Under the pieces are notes generated by a model. The model was not told where the DNA came from. It ran no database searches and saw only the letters and a list, made by a program, of their open reading frames with translations. From NCBI RefSeq assembly GCF_014204975.1, contig NZ_JACHMM010000001.1, forward strand, positions 3,844,001-3,908,000: 64,000 nt of DNA, given 5' to 3'. The first letter of the stretch is position 1, and each line of letters starts with the position of its first letter. Positions 47,462 to 57,939 of the stretch are shown piece after piece. The translations under genes were made by a program, and so were the position numbers. The stretch is from Jiangella mangrovi. GTDB taxonomy: Bacteria; Actinomycetota; Actinomycetes; Jiangellales; Jiangellaceae.

Positions 47462-47493
47462 GGTTCTGCGGGTCCGCGTGGTTGCGCTGGGTT

Positions 47494-47644
47494 CCCCCGT
47501 CCCCCTGCTGCCCAGTGTCTTAGCCGCGGGGACCCGCCTCAAGTCGGCGCCCTCTGTGGTGGGGTCGCTGCTGTGGTTGGGGGGCTTCGACTTGACCCGG
47601 GTCCCCGCGGCCAAGAACTCTGGCAGCTATCAGGGGGACGGGGG
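47494..47644. repeat. Large hairpin element, copy B
   Basis: The outer stem CCCCCGTCCCCCTG (47494-47507) pairs with 47631-47644. GCTG/CAGC continues it with a 3-4 base bulge. The middle stem GCCGCGGGGACCCG (47523-47536) pairs with 47598-47611. A CC/CC mismatch follows, then TCAAGTC/GACTTGA (47539-47545 with 47589-47595). The loop again contains CTGTGGT and GCTGTGGTTGGGGG. Order, bulge and mismatch all match copy A at 11401-11539, while the middle-stem bases differ but stay complementary. Confidence 0.8.
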
Positions 47645-47727
47645 GAGTCTGGCGACGGGTGCGGGGCTCGGCGGGCCTGGTTGCGTCCGCGATGTGGGAT
47701 TTGCCGGCGTTTTCTGGGCCGCCCACC

Positions 47728-47781
47728 AGGCTTACCCGAGCCTCAACACGCCTGCAGCCGTGTTGAGGCTCGGGTAAGCCT
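47728..47781 (+). terminator. Perfect 23-bp hairpin downstream of the PIM operon
   Basis: Arms at 47728-47750 and 47759-47781 are perfectly complementary (AGGCTTACCC... and ...GGGTAAGCCT) around an 8-base loop CCTGCAGC. It is probably the PIM operon terminator or a mobile palindromic repeat. It lies 267 bases after the last PIM stop, which is far for a simple terminator. Confidence 0.55.
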
Positions 47782-48010
47782 CGTGATGTAGGCGATCCTT
47801 GATGATCATCGCTGTCCACAGCCCGGCAAACGGCACGAAACGGGCATGCCAAGGGCGAGGCGTGCCCAGCCCACCACCCCCGCAGAACCTCATCACCCCG
47901 GCCCGCCCAGGCAAACTCCGGCGCACCGGAAACTGGCGCGAAGGTGTCACGCGCGAGGACGTACCATGGACCTGACCATCCGTCCATCGACTCATGAGGT
48001 TCGAGCAGCA

Positions 48011-48910
48011 GTGTCCGAAGAGACGCAGTCCACCGTCGGTACCGCCCGGGTCAAGCGTGGCATGGCCGAGATGCTCAAGGGTGGCGTGATCATGGACGTG
48101 GTCACGCCCGACCAGGCCCGCATCGCCGAGGACGCCGGCGCCGTCGCCGTCATGGCGCTCGAGCGGGTGCCGGCCGACATCCGCGCCCAGGGCGGCGTGG
48201 CGCGCATGAGCGACCCCGACCTCATCGACGGCATCATCGACGCCGTGTCGATCCCGGTCATGGCCAAGGCGCGCATCGGCCACTTCGTCGAGGCGCAGGT
48301 GCTGCAGAGCCTCGGCGTCGACTACATCGACGAGTCCGAGGTGCTCACCCCGGCCGACTACGAGCACCACATCGACAAGTGGCGGTTCACGGTGCCGTTC
48401 GTGTGCGGGGCGACCAACCTGGGCGAGGCGCTGCGCCGCATCAACGAGGGCGCGGCCATGATCCGCTCCAAGGGCGAGGCCGGCACCGGCGACGTCTCCA
48501 ACGCGACCACCCACATGCGCCAGCTGCGCGACCAGATCACCCGGCTGGCGTCGCTGCCCGAGGACGAGTTGTACGTGGCGGCCAAGGACCTGCAGGCGCC
48601 GTACGACCTCGTCAAGGAGGTCGCCAAGGCCGGCAAGCTCCCGGTGGTGCTCTTCACCGCCGGCGGCATCGCCACCCCGGCCGATGCCGCCATGATGATG
48701 CAGCTGGGCGCCGAGGGCGTCTTCGTCGGCTCGGGCATCTTCAAGTCCGGCGACCCCGCCCGCCGCGCCGAGGCCATCGTCAAGGCCACCACGTTCTACA
48801 ACGACCCCGACACGCTGGCGAAGGTATCCCGCGGCCTCGGCGAGGCCATGGTGGGCATCAACGTCGCCGACGTGCCTGAGCCGCACCGGCTGGCCGAGCG
48901 CGGCTGGTGA
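48011..48910 (+). CDS. pdxS: Pyridoxal 5'-phosphate synthase, synthase subunit PdxS
   Basis: TIM-barrel PLP synthase (299 aa) using ribose 5-phosphate, glyceraldehyde 3-phosphate and ammonia from PdxT. The family core [54 protein letters not shown] and [31 protein letters not shown] is intact. GTG 48011 (GAGG 11 bases upstream) gives the usual length; ATG 47966 with its own GAGG would add 15 residues and cannot be excluded. Followed by a Nudix gene and pdxT. Confidence 0.96.
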   Translation: MSEETQSTVGTARVKRGMAEMLKGGVIMDVVTPDQARIAEDAGAVAVMALERVPADIRAQGGVARMSDPDLIDGIIDAVSIPVMAKARIGHFVEAQVLQSLGVDYIDESEVLTPADYEHHIDKWRFTVPFVCGATNLGEALRRINEGAAMIRSKGEAGTGDVSNATTHMRQLRDQITRLASLPEDELYVAAKDLQAPYDLVKEVAKAGKLPVVLFTAGGIATPADAAMMMQLGAEGVFVGSGIFKSGDPARRAEAIVKATTFYNDPDTLAKVSRGLGEAMVGINVADVPEPHRLAERGW

Positions 48911-48920
48911 CCCCGCGGCC

Positions 48921-49457
48921 GTGACGGCGGACGCCTCCGACCTGGGGGAGTGGCGCGACGACGACGGTGTCTGGTTCCGTCGCGCCGCCCGGGTCATCGC
49001 GGTCGACGCCGCCGGCCGGGTGCTGATGATGCGCGGGTACGACCCCGCCGACCACCAGCACGTCTGGTGGATCACGCCCGGCGGCGGCCTCGAGCCCGGC
49101 GAGGACGAGCGGGCCGGGGCGGTCCGCGAGCTGTTCGAGGAGAGCGGCATCCGCCTCGACCCCGCCGACCTCGCCGGCCCGGTCGCCAGCCGCAGCGCGC
49201 TGTTCAGCTTCGACGGCCGCCCGTACCGGCAGGACGAGGTGCTGTTCTTCGCCCGGGTCGCCGGCGCGCACGAGCACGACGAGCTCGACACCACCGGCTG
49301 GACCTCGGTCGAGCGGGCATCGGTGACGGAACTGCGCTGGGTCAGCGCCGACGAGCTCGACGCCGTCACCGAGCCGGTGTACCCGCCGGCGCTCCCGGCC
49401 ATGGTCCGCGGCCTCCTCGACCGCGGCTGGGACGGCGTCGCCCATACGGTCGACTGA
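48921..49457 (+). CDS. Nudix hydrolase
   Basis: 178-residue nucleoside-diphosphate-linked hydrolase with a complete Nudix box (GGGLEPGEDERAGAVRELFE-ESGI). The N-terminus FRRAARVIAVDAAGRVLMMR is typical. GTG 48921 lies 10 bases after the pdxS stop, between pdxS and pdxT. Mycobacteria have a thioesterase gene in this position instead. The substrate is unknown; a housecleaning role is likely. Confidence 0.9.
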   Translation: MTADASDLGEWRDDDGVWFRRAARVIAVDAAGRVLMMRGYDPADHQHVWWITPGGGLEPGEDERAGAVRELFEESGIRLDPADLAGPVASRSALFSFDGRPYRQDEVLFFARVAGAHEHDELDTTGWTSVERASVTELRWVSADELDAVTEPVYPPALPAMVRGLLDRGWDGVAHTVD

Positions 49458-49508
49458 CCGCGGAAACGGTAAAATCGAAGGTCGGAAGAACCGAACGGAA
49501 GGCACACC

Positions 49509-50102
49509 GTGTCCCAGCCCACCGTGGGCGTGCTGGCCCTGCAGGGTGACGTCCGCGAGCACCAGCGCATGCTGGCCGCCGCGGGCGCGCAGAGCACGCC
49601 CGTTCGCACGCCGGCCGAGCTCGACGCCGTCGACGCCCTCGTGCTGCCCGGCGGCGAGTCCACCACCATGTGGCGGCTGGCGCGCACGTTCGGGCTGCTC
49701 GAGCCGCTGCGCCGGCGGGTCGCCGGCGGCATGCCCGCCTACGGGTCGTGCGCCGGCATGATCATGCTGGCCGACCGCATCGAGGGCGGCGTCGCGGGTC
49801 AAGAGACCGTCGGCGGCATGGACATCACGGTGCGCCGCAACGCCTTCGGCCGCCAGGTCGACTCCTTCGAGGCCGACATCGACTTCCCGGCCCTGCCCGA
49901 TCCGCAGCGACCCCTTCATGCCGTCTTCATTCGGGCGCCGTGGGTCGAGAAGGTCGGCGACGGCGTCGACGTGCTGGCCCGTACCGCAGGTAATATCGTC
50001 GCGGTCCGGCAGGGACGGCTCCTGGCCACGTCCTTCCACCCGGAACTGACAGCGGACGCGCGTGTGCACGCGCTCTTCCTCGACATCGTGAAGGAGGCTT
50101 GA
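49509..50102 (+). CDS. pdxT: PLP synthase glutaminase subunit PdxT
   Basis: Class I glutaminase (197 aa) delivering ammonia to PdxS. The catalytic Cys is in [10 protein letters not shown] and the His-Glu pair is in SFHPELT. The start [14 protein letters not shown] and [12 protein letters not shown] are diagnostic. GTG 49509 is preceded by GAACGGAAGG. Confidence 0.96.
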   Translation: MSQPTVGVLALQGDVREHQRMLAAAGAQSTPVRTPAELDAVDALVLPGGESTTMWRLARTFGLLEPLRRRVAGGMPAYGSCAGMIMLADRIEGGVAGQETVGGMDITVRRNAFGRQVDSFEADIDFPALPDPQRPLHAVFIRAPWVEKVGDGVDVLARTAGNIVAVRQGRLLATSFHPELTADARVHALFLDIVKEA

Positions 50103-50107
50103 CCCCT

Positions 50108-50872
50108 ATGTCCGGCCACTCCAAGTGGGCGACCACCAAGCACAAGAAGGCCCTGGTCGACGCGAAGCGGGGCAAGCTCTTCGCCAAGCTGATCAAGAAC
50201 GTCGAGGTCGCGGCCCGCACGGGCGGCGGCGACCCCGCGGGCAACCCGACGCTCTACGACGCCATCCAGAAGGCGAAGAAGTCGTCGGTCCCCAACGACA
50301 ACATCGACCGCGCCGTCAAGCGCGGCTCCGGCGCCGAGGGCGGTGGCGCGGAGTACCAGACCATCATGTACGAGGGCTACGGCCCCAACGGCGTCGCGGT
50401 GCTCATCGAGTGCCTCACCGACAACCGCAACCGCGCGGCGTCCGAGGTCCGCGTCGCCATGACCCGCAACGGCGGCTCCATGGCCGACCCCGGCTCGGTG
50501 TCCTACATGTTCGACCGCAAGGGCGTCGTCGTCGTGCCGACGGTGCAGGACGGCGGGCGCAAGGTCACCGAGGACGACCTCCTCGAGGTCGTGCTCGACG
50601 CCGGCGCCGAGGACGTCGAGGACCTCGGCGAGGCGTTCGAGATCCGCAGCGAGGCCACCGACCTCGTCGCCGTCCGCACCGCCGTCCAGCAGGCCGGCCT
50701 CGACTACGACTCCGCGGAGTCGTCGTTCATCCCGTCGGTCAGCGTCCCGCTCGACGAGGACGGCGCCCGAAAGATCTTCCGGCTCATCGACGCCCTCGAG
50801 GACAGCGACGACGTCCAGAACGTCTGGGCCAACTTCGACGTCTCCGACGAGGTCATGGCGGCGGTCGACTGA
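50108..50872 (+). CDS. yebC: YebC/PmpR-family protein (TACO1-like)
   Basis: 254-residue conserved protein that begins [20 protein letters not shown], with [20 protein letters not shown] and [12 protein letters not shown] in the middle. ATG 50108 has AAGGAGG at 50092-50098; TTG 50099 would be less likely. YebC-family proteins act as transcription regulators or relieve ribosome stalling at proline stretches. It sits just upstream of ruvC, as in many bacteria. Confidence 0.95.
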   Translation: MSGHSKWATTKHKKALVDAKRGKLFAKLIKNVEVAARTGGGDPAGNPTLYDAIQKAKKSSVPNDNIDRAVKRGSGAEGGGAEYQTIMYEGYGPNGVAVLIECLTDNRNRAASEVRVAMTRNGGSMADPGSVSYMFDRKGVVVVPTVQDGGRKVTEDDLLEVVLDAGAEDVEDLGEAFEIRSEATDLVAVRTAVQQAGLDYDSAESSFIPSVSVPLDEDGARKIFRLIDALEDSDDVQNVWANFDVSDEVMAAVD

Positions 50873-50925
50873 TCGGGTGCGGCGCGTCTGCGACGCCCGC
50901 ACCACGCCCGCCGGTAGTGTCGCCA

Positions 50926-50941
50926 CCGAACTGGTGTTCGG
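50926..50941 (+). promoter_or_regulatory. SOS (LexA) box upstream of ruvCAB
   Basis: CCGAAC-TGGT-GTTCGG matches the actinobacterial SOS box TCGAAC-N4-GTTCGA except at the two end bases, which still pair with each other. It lies 13 bases before the ruvC ATG and just downstream of a -10 candidate TAGTGT (50915-50920), so LexA would cover the transcript start. Confidence 0.8.
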
Positions 50942-50954
50942 TGAAGGGTGCTAC

Positions 50955-51479
50955 ATGCGGGTGTTGGGGGTCGATCCGGGGCTGACGCGCTGCGGGCTCG
51001 GCATCGTCGAGGGGTCGCCCGGGCGGGCGCTGAACCTCGTCGCCGTCGACGTCGTCCGCACGCCCGCCGACGCCGAGCTGGGGCACCGGCTCCTGGCCAT
51101 CGAGACCGCCATCGACGAGTGGCTGGCCACGTACCGGCCCGACACCGTCGCCGTCGAGCGGGTGTTCAGCCAGCACAACGTCCGCACCGTCATGGGGACG
51201 GCGCAGGCCAGCGGCGTGGCGACCCTCGCGGCCGCCCGCCGCGGCATCCCCGTCGTCACCCACACGCCCAGCGAGGTCAAGGCCGCCGTCAGTGGCAGCG
51301 GCCAGGCCGATAAGGCACAGGTCGCTTTCATGGTGACCCGGCTGCTGCGGCTCGACGCCGCGCCCAAGCCGGCGGACGCCAGCGACGCGCTCGCCCTCGC
51401 GATCTGCCAGGTGTGGCGGGGGGCGGCACAGAACCGGCTGCAGGCCGCGGTCGCCGCGGCGGGGAGGGGTCGACGGTGA
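50955..51479 (+). CDS. ruvC: Holliday junction resolvase RuvC
   Basis: Endonuclease (174 aa) that cuts Holliday junctions. The first catalytic acid is in [15 protein letters not shown], the others in [10 protein letters not shown] and the C-terminal [18 protein letters not shown] 50955 is chosen over 50877 because it gives the canonical N-terminus, follows AAGGG, and leaves the SOS box outside the gene. It overlaps ruvA by 4 bases. Confidence 0.96.
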   Translation: MRVLGVDPGLTRCGLGIVEGSPGRALNLVAVDVVRTPADAELGHRLLAIETAIDEWLATYRPDTVAVERVFSQHNVRTVMGTAQASGVATLAAARRGIPVVTHTPSEVKAAVSGSGQADKAQVAFMVTRLLRLDAAPKPADASDALALAICQVWRGAAQNRLQAAVAAAGRGRR

Positions 51480-52096
51480 TCGCTTACGTCCGTGGCCAGG
51501 TCACGGTGGTGCGCCCTACGGAGGCAGTCGTCGACGTCGGCGGCGTCGGGCTGGCGCTGCACTGCACGCCGGCGACGACGTCGGCGCTGCGGCTGGGCGA
51601 GGTGGCCCAGCTGGCCGCCAGCCTCGTCGTGCGCGAGGACTCGCTGACGCTGTACGGCTTCGCCGACGAGGACGAGAAGACGGTCTTCGAGCTGCTGCAG
51701 ACCGCCAGCGGCGTCGGACCGCGGCTGGCGCAGGCCATGCTGTCGGTGCACTCGCCCGACGACCTGCGCCGTGCGGTGGCCACCGAGGACCTCGTCGCGC
51801 TGACGAAGGTGCCGGGCATCGGCAAGAAGGGCGCTCAGCGCATCGTCATCGAGCTCAAGGACAAGCTCGGCCTGCCCGGCGGCGGTCCCTCGCTGGCCGC
51901 GGTGCCGTCCGCTCCGGCTCCGGGCGCCGACGGCTGGCAGGTGCAGGTGCACGAGGCGCTGCTCGGGCTGGGCTGGTCCACCCGCGAGGCCGACCGCGCC
52001 GTCGAGTCCGTGGCAGCGGAGCTGAACGGTGAGGCCGCCGGCATGGACGTCTCGACGCTGCTGCGCAAGGCGTTGCGTACGCTGGCCAGGACATGA
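51476..52096 (+). CDS. ruvA: Holliday junction DNA helicase subunit RuvA
   Basis: 206-residue junction-binding protein. The OB-fold N-terminus [11 protein letters not shown] and [20 protein letters not shown] is followed by two helix-hairpin-helix motifs ([13 protein letters not shown] and [16 protein letters not shown]). The C-terminal RuvB-binding domain starts at about 155. GTG start in the GTGA overlap; its end overlaps ruvB (ATGA). Confidence 0.96.
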   Translation: MIAYVRGQVTVVRPTEAVVDVGGVGLALHCTPATTSALRLGEVAQLAASLVVREDSLTLYGFADEDEKTVFELLQTASGVGPRLAQAMLSVHSPDDLRRAVATEDLVALTKVPGIGKKGAQRIVIELKDKLGLPGGGPSLAAVPSAPAPGADGWQVQVHEALLGLGWSTREADRAVESVAAELNGEAAGMDVSTLLRKALRTLART

Positions 52097-53169
52097 GCTT
52101 CCCCGACGACCACGTACACCGGCTGGTGGGCGGCGACGCCGACCAGGAGGAGCGGACCGTCGAGGCGGCGCTGCGCCCGCGCACGCTGGCGGAGTTCGTC
52201 GGGCAGGAGCGCCTGCGCGAGCAGCTCTCGCTCGTCCTCGACGCCGCCCGCGCCCGGGGCCGGAGTGCCGACCACATCCTGCTGTCCGGCCCGCCCGGCC
52301 TCGGCAAGACGACGCTGGCCATGATCGTCGCCGCGGAGATGGGCGTCCCGCTGCGCATCACCAGCGGCCCGGCCATCCAGCACGCCGGCGACCTCGCGGC
52401 CATCCTGTCCTCGGTCAACGAGGGCGACGTGCTGTTCTTCGACGAGATCCACCGCATGGCCCGGCCGGCCGAGGAGATGCTCTACACCGCCATGGAGGAC
52501 TTCCGGGTCGACGTCGTGGTCGGCAAGGGCCCGGGCGCGACGGCGATCCCGCTGGACCTCCCGCACTTCACCATGGTCGGCGCCACGACCCGGACCGGCC
52601 TGCTGCCGGGGCCGCTGCGCGACCGGTTCGGGTTCACCGGGCACCTCGAGCTGTACGAGCCGGCCGAGCTGGAGCTGGTGCTGCGCCGCTCCGCCGGGCT
52701 GCTCGACGTCGAGCTGAAGGGCGACGGCACGGGCGAGATCGCCGGCCGGTCCCGCGGCACGCCGCGCATCGCCAACCGGCTGCTGCGCCGGGTCCGCGAC
52801 TTCGCCGAGGTCCGCGGCAACGGCGTCATCACCGGCGACGTCGCCCGCGCGGCGCTGAAGGTGTTCGCCGTCGACGAGCTGGGCCTCGACCGCCTCGACC
52901 GCGCGGTGCTGACGGCGCTGTGCAAGAGCTTCGGTGGGGGACCGGTGGGCCTTGGCACGCTCGCGGTCGCCGTCGGCGAGGAGCGCGAGACCGTCGAGGA
53001 GGTCGCCGAGCCGTTCCTCGTCCGCGCCGGGCTGCTGATGCGCACGCCGCGCGGGCGGGTCGCGACCCCGGCGGCGTGGACGCACCTCGGGCTGGCCGTC
53101 CCGGCGCAGACGGCGTTCGGACGCGGGTTCGACGAGCCCGATCTGTTCTCGGCCGCCGACGGGGCGTAG
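52093..53169 (+). CDS. ruvB: Holliday junction DNA helicase motor RuvB
   Basis: AAA+ ATPase (358 aa) driving branch migration. It has [18 protein letters not shown], Walker [12 protein letters not shown], Walker [11 protein letters not shown], sensor 1 [19 protein letters not shown], and a C-terminal winged helix ending [17 protein letters not shown]. Last gene of the SOS-controlled ruvCAB operon. Confidence 0.97.
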   Translation: MSFPDDHVHRLVGGDADQEERTVEAALRPRTLAEFVGQERLREQLSLVLDAARARGRSADHILLSGPPGLGKTTLAMIVAAEMGVPLRITSGPAIQHAGDLAAILSSVNEGDVLFFDEIHRMARPAEEMLYTAMEDFRVDVVVGKGPGATAIPLDLPHFTMVGATTRTGLLPGPLRDRFGFTGHLELYEPAELELVLRRSAGLLDVELKGDGTGEIAGRSRGTPRIANRLLRRVRDFAEVRGNGVITGDVARAALKVFAVDELGLDRLDRAVLTALCKSFGGGPVGLGTLAVAVGEERETVEEVAEPFLVRAGLLMRTPRGRVATPAAWTHLGLAVPAQTAFGRGFDEPDLFSAADGA

Positions 53170-53188
53170 TAGACCCGCCGGGTGTGGG

Positions 53189-53194
53189 TAGACT
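53189..53194 (+). promoter_or_regulatory. Candidate -10 upstream of yajC
   Basis: TAGACT, an actinobacterial -10 of TAnnnT form, in the 113-base gap between ruvB and yajC. No confident -35. It suggests yajC is transcribed apart from ruvCAB. Confidence 0.4.
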
Positions 53195-53282
53195 CGACCT
53201 TTCGGTGGCCGCCAGGGTCACCGTCCGGTACATACGGCCCCGCCGTCGCGCGGGAGCACTGGGAAGGATCTCGTAGATCACC

Positions 53283-53642
53283 ATGGATGCTGCGTCGTTG
53301 CTGCTCCCGATCCTGCTGATCGCTGTCTTCTATTTCCTGCTCATCCGCCCGCAGCAGAAGCAGCGCAGGCAGATGGCGGAGCTCCAGCAGTCGGTCCAGC
53401 CCGGGTCGAAGGTCATGACGAGCGCCGGACTGCTCGCCACCGTCGTCGAGGTCGACACCGAGAAGGACGAGATCGTGCTCGAGGTGGCGCCGGGCGTCCA
53501 CAACCGCTACGTCCGCCGCGCCATCGTCAACGTGCTCCCGTCCGAGGAGCCCTCGGTCGCCGACATCGCCGACGACGCGCCCACGCACGAGCCGGTGCAG
53601 GCCAAGGGCGAGGACCGCACCAACGGCGACGACATCCGCTGA
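53283..53642 (+). CDS. yajC: Preprotein translocase accessory subunit YajC
   Basis: 119-residue inner-membrane protein of the SecDF-YajC complex. The N-terminal transmembrane helix reads LLLPILLIAVFYFLLIRPQQ, with the family motif RPQQKQRRQM. The cytoplasmic domain (PGSKVMTSAGLLATVVEVD) and an acidic tail follow. The usual downstream secD and secF genes are missing here; apt follows after 36 bases. Confidence 0.94.
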   Translation: MDAASLLLPILLIAVFYFLLIRPQQKQRRQMAELQQSVQPGSKVMTSAGLLATVVEVDTEKDEIVLEVAPGVHNRYVRRAIVNVLPSEEPSVADIADDAPTHEPVQAKGEDRTNGDDIR

Positions 53643-53664
53643 CGCCGTCGCCGCGCGCCCGCGA

Positions 53665-53670
53665 TAGCCT
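53665..53670 (+). promoter_or_regulatory. Candidate -10 for apt
   Basis: TAGCCT, 8 bases before the GTG of apt, suitable for a leaderless or nearly leaderless transcript. Confidence 0.4.
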
Positions 53671-53678
53671 CTGACCCC

Positions 53679-54224
53679 GTGACGAACATGCCGGCCATCG
53701 CCGACTCCGACCGCGATCTGCTGCTGTCCCGCATCCGCGACGTGCCGGACTGGCCGGAGCCGGGCGTGGTCTTCAAGGACATCACCCCGCTGCTGCGCGA
53801 CCCTGCCGCGTTCGACACCATGATCGAGCTGCTGAGCGGGGTCGGCGGCCAGGATGTCGACGTCGTCGTGGGCATCGAGGCGCGCGGGTTCATCCTGGGC
53901 GCGCCGGTCGCGCACCGCCTCGGCGCCGGCTTCGTCCCGATCCGCAAGGCGGGCAAGCTGCCCTGGACCACCACGGCCGCCAGCTACGCCCTCGAGTACG
54001 GCGAGGCGACCATCGAGGTCCACACCGACGCCTTCCGGCCGGGGGAGCGGGTCCTCATCGTCGACGACGTGCTCGCCACCGGCGGGACGGTGCGCGCGAC
54101 GGTCGACCTCGTGCGCGGTGCCGGTGCCGACGTGGTGGGCGTGGGCATCCTCATGGAGCTCGGCTTCCTGAGCGGCCGGGCCAAGCTCGACGACGTCAAC
54201 CTCCGGTCGTTGCTGGTCATCTAG
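53679..54224 (+). CDS. apt: Adenine phosphoribosyltransferase
   Basis: Purine salvage enzyme (181 aa) converting adenine and PRPP to AMP. It has the N-terminal VPDWPEPGVVFKDITPLL, GIEARGFILGAPVA, and the PRPP-binding loop RVLIVDDVLATGGT. GTG 53679. In mycobacteria it lies between secDF and relA; here between yajC and a small SRPBCC/MarR insertion before relA. Confidence 0.95.
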   Translation: MTNMPAIADSDRDLLLSRIRDVPDWPEPGVVFKDITPLLRDPAAFDTMIELLSGVGGQDVDVVVGIEARGFILGAPVAHRLGAGFVPIRKAGKLPWTTTAASYALEYGEATIEVHTDAFRPGERVLIVDDVLATGGTVRATVDLVRGAGADVVGVGILMELGFLSGRAKLDDVNLRSLLVI

Positions 54225-54226
54225 CC

Positions 54227-54493
54227 ATGGACGACGGGGCGATGGCGCTGTTCCTGGCGCCGTTCGCCCTGTCCCTGGCCGCCGCCCTGGTGGCGCGGCG
54301 ATGGTGGGCCCTGATCGTGCCGCTGGTGGCGGTGCCGCTCTACTACGCCGGCCTGCGCTACGGCTGGTGGGGCGGCGGTGTCGGCGACGGCGGGTGGGTC
54401 CAGCTCGCCCTGCTGCTCACGCTGGCCGCCGTCGCCGGCTGCGCCGCCGTCATCGCCCTGCTGCGCCCGCCCGGTGGTTTGCGCGGGAAATAA
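54227..54493 (+). CDS. Small hypothetical membrane protein
   Basis: 88 residues with three hydrophobic segments (about 6-23, 26-43 and 57-80) separated by short loops (RRWW, YGWWGGG). It begins 2 bases after the apt stop, so it is probably co-translated. I do not recognise a family. Its TAA stop abuts the MarR-type palindrome. Confidence 0.6.
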   Translation: MDDGAMALFLAPFALSLAAALVARRWWALIVPLVAVPLYYAGLRYGWWGGGVGDGGWVQLALLLTLAAVAGCAAVIALLRPPGGLRGK

Positions 54494-54505
54494 TATGCGC
54501 GCATA
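54494..54505. promoter_or_regulatory. MarR-type operator palindrome
   Basis: Perfect 12-bp palindrome TATGCGCGCATA, with partial symmetry beyond it, ending 8 bases before the start of the SRPBCC gene. It is the likely autoregulatory site of the MarR protein encoded by the second gene of the pair. Confidence 0.6.
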
Positions 54506-54513
54506 CTAAGTGC

Positions 54514-54930
54514 ATGATCGAGCTCGCCACCGCATCCCGCGCGTCCACGGCCGCGCCCTCGCTCTTCTTCGACCGGTGGGTCGACCACTCCAGCTGGTCC
54601 GCGTGGTCGCCCGACACGGAATGGGTCCGGGTCGACGGTCCCGTGAAGGCCGGCGCACACGGCGTGCTCAAGCCGAAGGGCGGCCCGAGGACGAAGTTCC
54701 TGGTGGCCGAGTGCGAACGGGACCGCGTCTACACCGATGTGAGCCGGGTCCCGGGAGCCACGCTGACCTTCCGGCACACCGCCGCTCCCTCGCCCACGGG
54801 GTCGGAGCTGACGGTGACCGTGTGGCTCGAGGGGCCGATGTCGTGGTTGTGGGCACGCACGGCCTTCCGCGGGTTCCGGCAGTCCGTCCCGGCCGACCTC
54901 GACCGCCTCGTCGCCCTCGTGGAATCGTGA
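54514..54930 (+). CDS. SRPBCC-family (START-like) small-molecule-binding protein
   Basis: 138-residue helix-grip protein of the polyketide cyclase/dehydrase group. It has the N-terminal ATSRASTAAPSLFFDRWVDH and the SSWSAWSPDTEWVRVDGPV pocket entrance. A C-terminal long helix (TAFRGFRQSVPADLDRLVAL) closes the cavity. It overlaps the MarR gene by 4 bases. Such pairs usually respond to a hydrophobic ligand; here the ligand is unknown. Confidence 0.85.
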   Translation: MIELATASRASTAAPSLFFDRWVDHSSWSAWSPDTEWVRVDGPVKAGAHGVLKPKGGPRTKFLVAECERDRVYTDVSRVPGATLTFRHTAAPSPTGSELTVTVWLEGPMSWLWARTAFRGFRQSVPADLDRLVALVES

Positions 54931-55400
54931 CCGGCTCGCTCTCGAGCAGGTACGAGTCCGAGGGGGCCAGCCCCGGATTCATGCTCTGGCGGGTCACGAA
55001 CCGCTGGCAGGCCGCCATCCGCGCGGCTCTGGTGCCGTTCGAGCTCACCCACGTGCAGTTCGTGCTCCTCGCTGCTCTGACCTGGGCCGACGACCCGGCG
55101 GGCGACACCAGCGGCATGACCCAGGCCGAGCTCGCCCAGCAGGTCCGGGCCGACCCGATGATGGTGTCGCAGGTGCTTCGCGCACTCCAGGCGAAGGGAC
55201 ACGTCGAACGCCTGCCGCACCCGGACGACCGCCGGGCCGTCCTGGTGCGGGTCACCGCGGGCGGGGCCGGCCTCGCCCGCCGGGCCAACGCCGCGGTCGA
55301 ATCGGCCGACGAGGCGTTCTTCGGCCCGGGCACGTCCCGCGACCGGAGCTTCCTCGCTCACCTCGCCGATCTGGACGAGCGCAACCGCGGCGGCCGCTGA
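54927..55400 (+). CDS. MarR-family transcriptional regulator
   Basis: 157-residue winged-helix regulator. The N-terminal dimer helices (LWRVTNRWQAAIRAAL) are followed by the recognition region MTQAELAQQVRADPMMVSQVLRAL and wing HVERLPHPDDRRAVLVRVT. GTG in the GTGA overlap with the SRPBCC gene. It probably binds the palindrome at 54494 and controls the two-gene operon. Confidence 0.9.
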   Translation: MTGSLSSRYESEGASPGFMLWRVTNRWQAAIRAALVPFELTHVQFVLLAALTWADDPAGDTSGMTQAELAQQVRADPMMVSQVLRALQAKGHVERLPHPDDRRAVLVRVTAGGAGLARRANAAVESADEAFFGPGTSRDRSFLAHLADLDERNRGGR

Positions 55401-55521
55401 CGCCAGTTCGGCGGTGATGCCTCCCTGACGCGGCGCGAGAGCCCATACTCGACATGGGCGTTCCAGCAGGGAACGAGCCTGCGGCAAGGCGGTGCGTTAC
55501 CCCTCGGGAACAGCGACCCTC

Positions 55522-55527
55522 TAAGCT
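55522..55527 (+). promoter_or_regulatory. Candidate -10 for relA/rsh
   Basis: TAAGCT ends 5 bases before GTG 55533, fitting a leaderless transcript starting at that codon. -35 unclear. Confidence 0.4.
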
Positions 55528-55532
55528 GTGTT

Positions 55533-57866
<2,334 letters not shown>

Positions 57867-57870
57867 GCCA

Positions 57871-57935
57871 CATCGACGACGGCGTCAGCCGTGCGGTCCC
57901 GTACGGGTGCCGCAGGCTGACGCCGTCGCCGATGG
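57871..57935. terminator. Bidirectional terminator between rel and the DUF349 gene
   Basis: CGACGGCGTCAGCC (57877-57890) pairs perfectly with GGCTGACGCCGTCG (57915-57928). The interior adds TGCGG/CCGCA and a CCCGTACGGG palindrome, and the outer CATCG/CGATG extends the stem. It occupies the 73-base gap of two convergent genes, so it probably serves both. Confidence 0.75.
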
Positions 57936-57939
57936 TGGG

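Larger units (their letters stand above)
47462..48010 (+). other. Long intergenic region ahead of pdxS
   Basis: About 550 bases with no supported gene, unusual for this compact backbone. It contains hairpin element copy B (47494-47644), a 23-bp perfect hairpin (47728-47781), a GATGATCATC palindrome (47801-47810), and an upstream alternative pdxS start (ATG 47966). Confidence 0.65.

Noticed and set aside
47966..48010. Upstream ATG start for pdxS
   Set aside because: It has a usable GAGG site but adds 15 residues not expected in PdxS. GTG 48011 was preferred, without full certainty.
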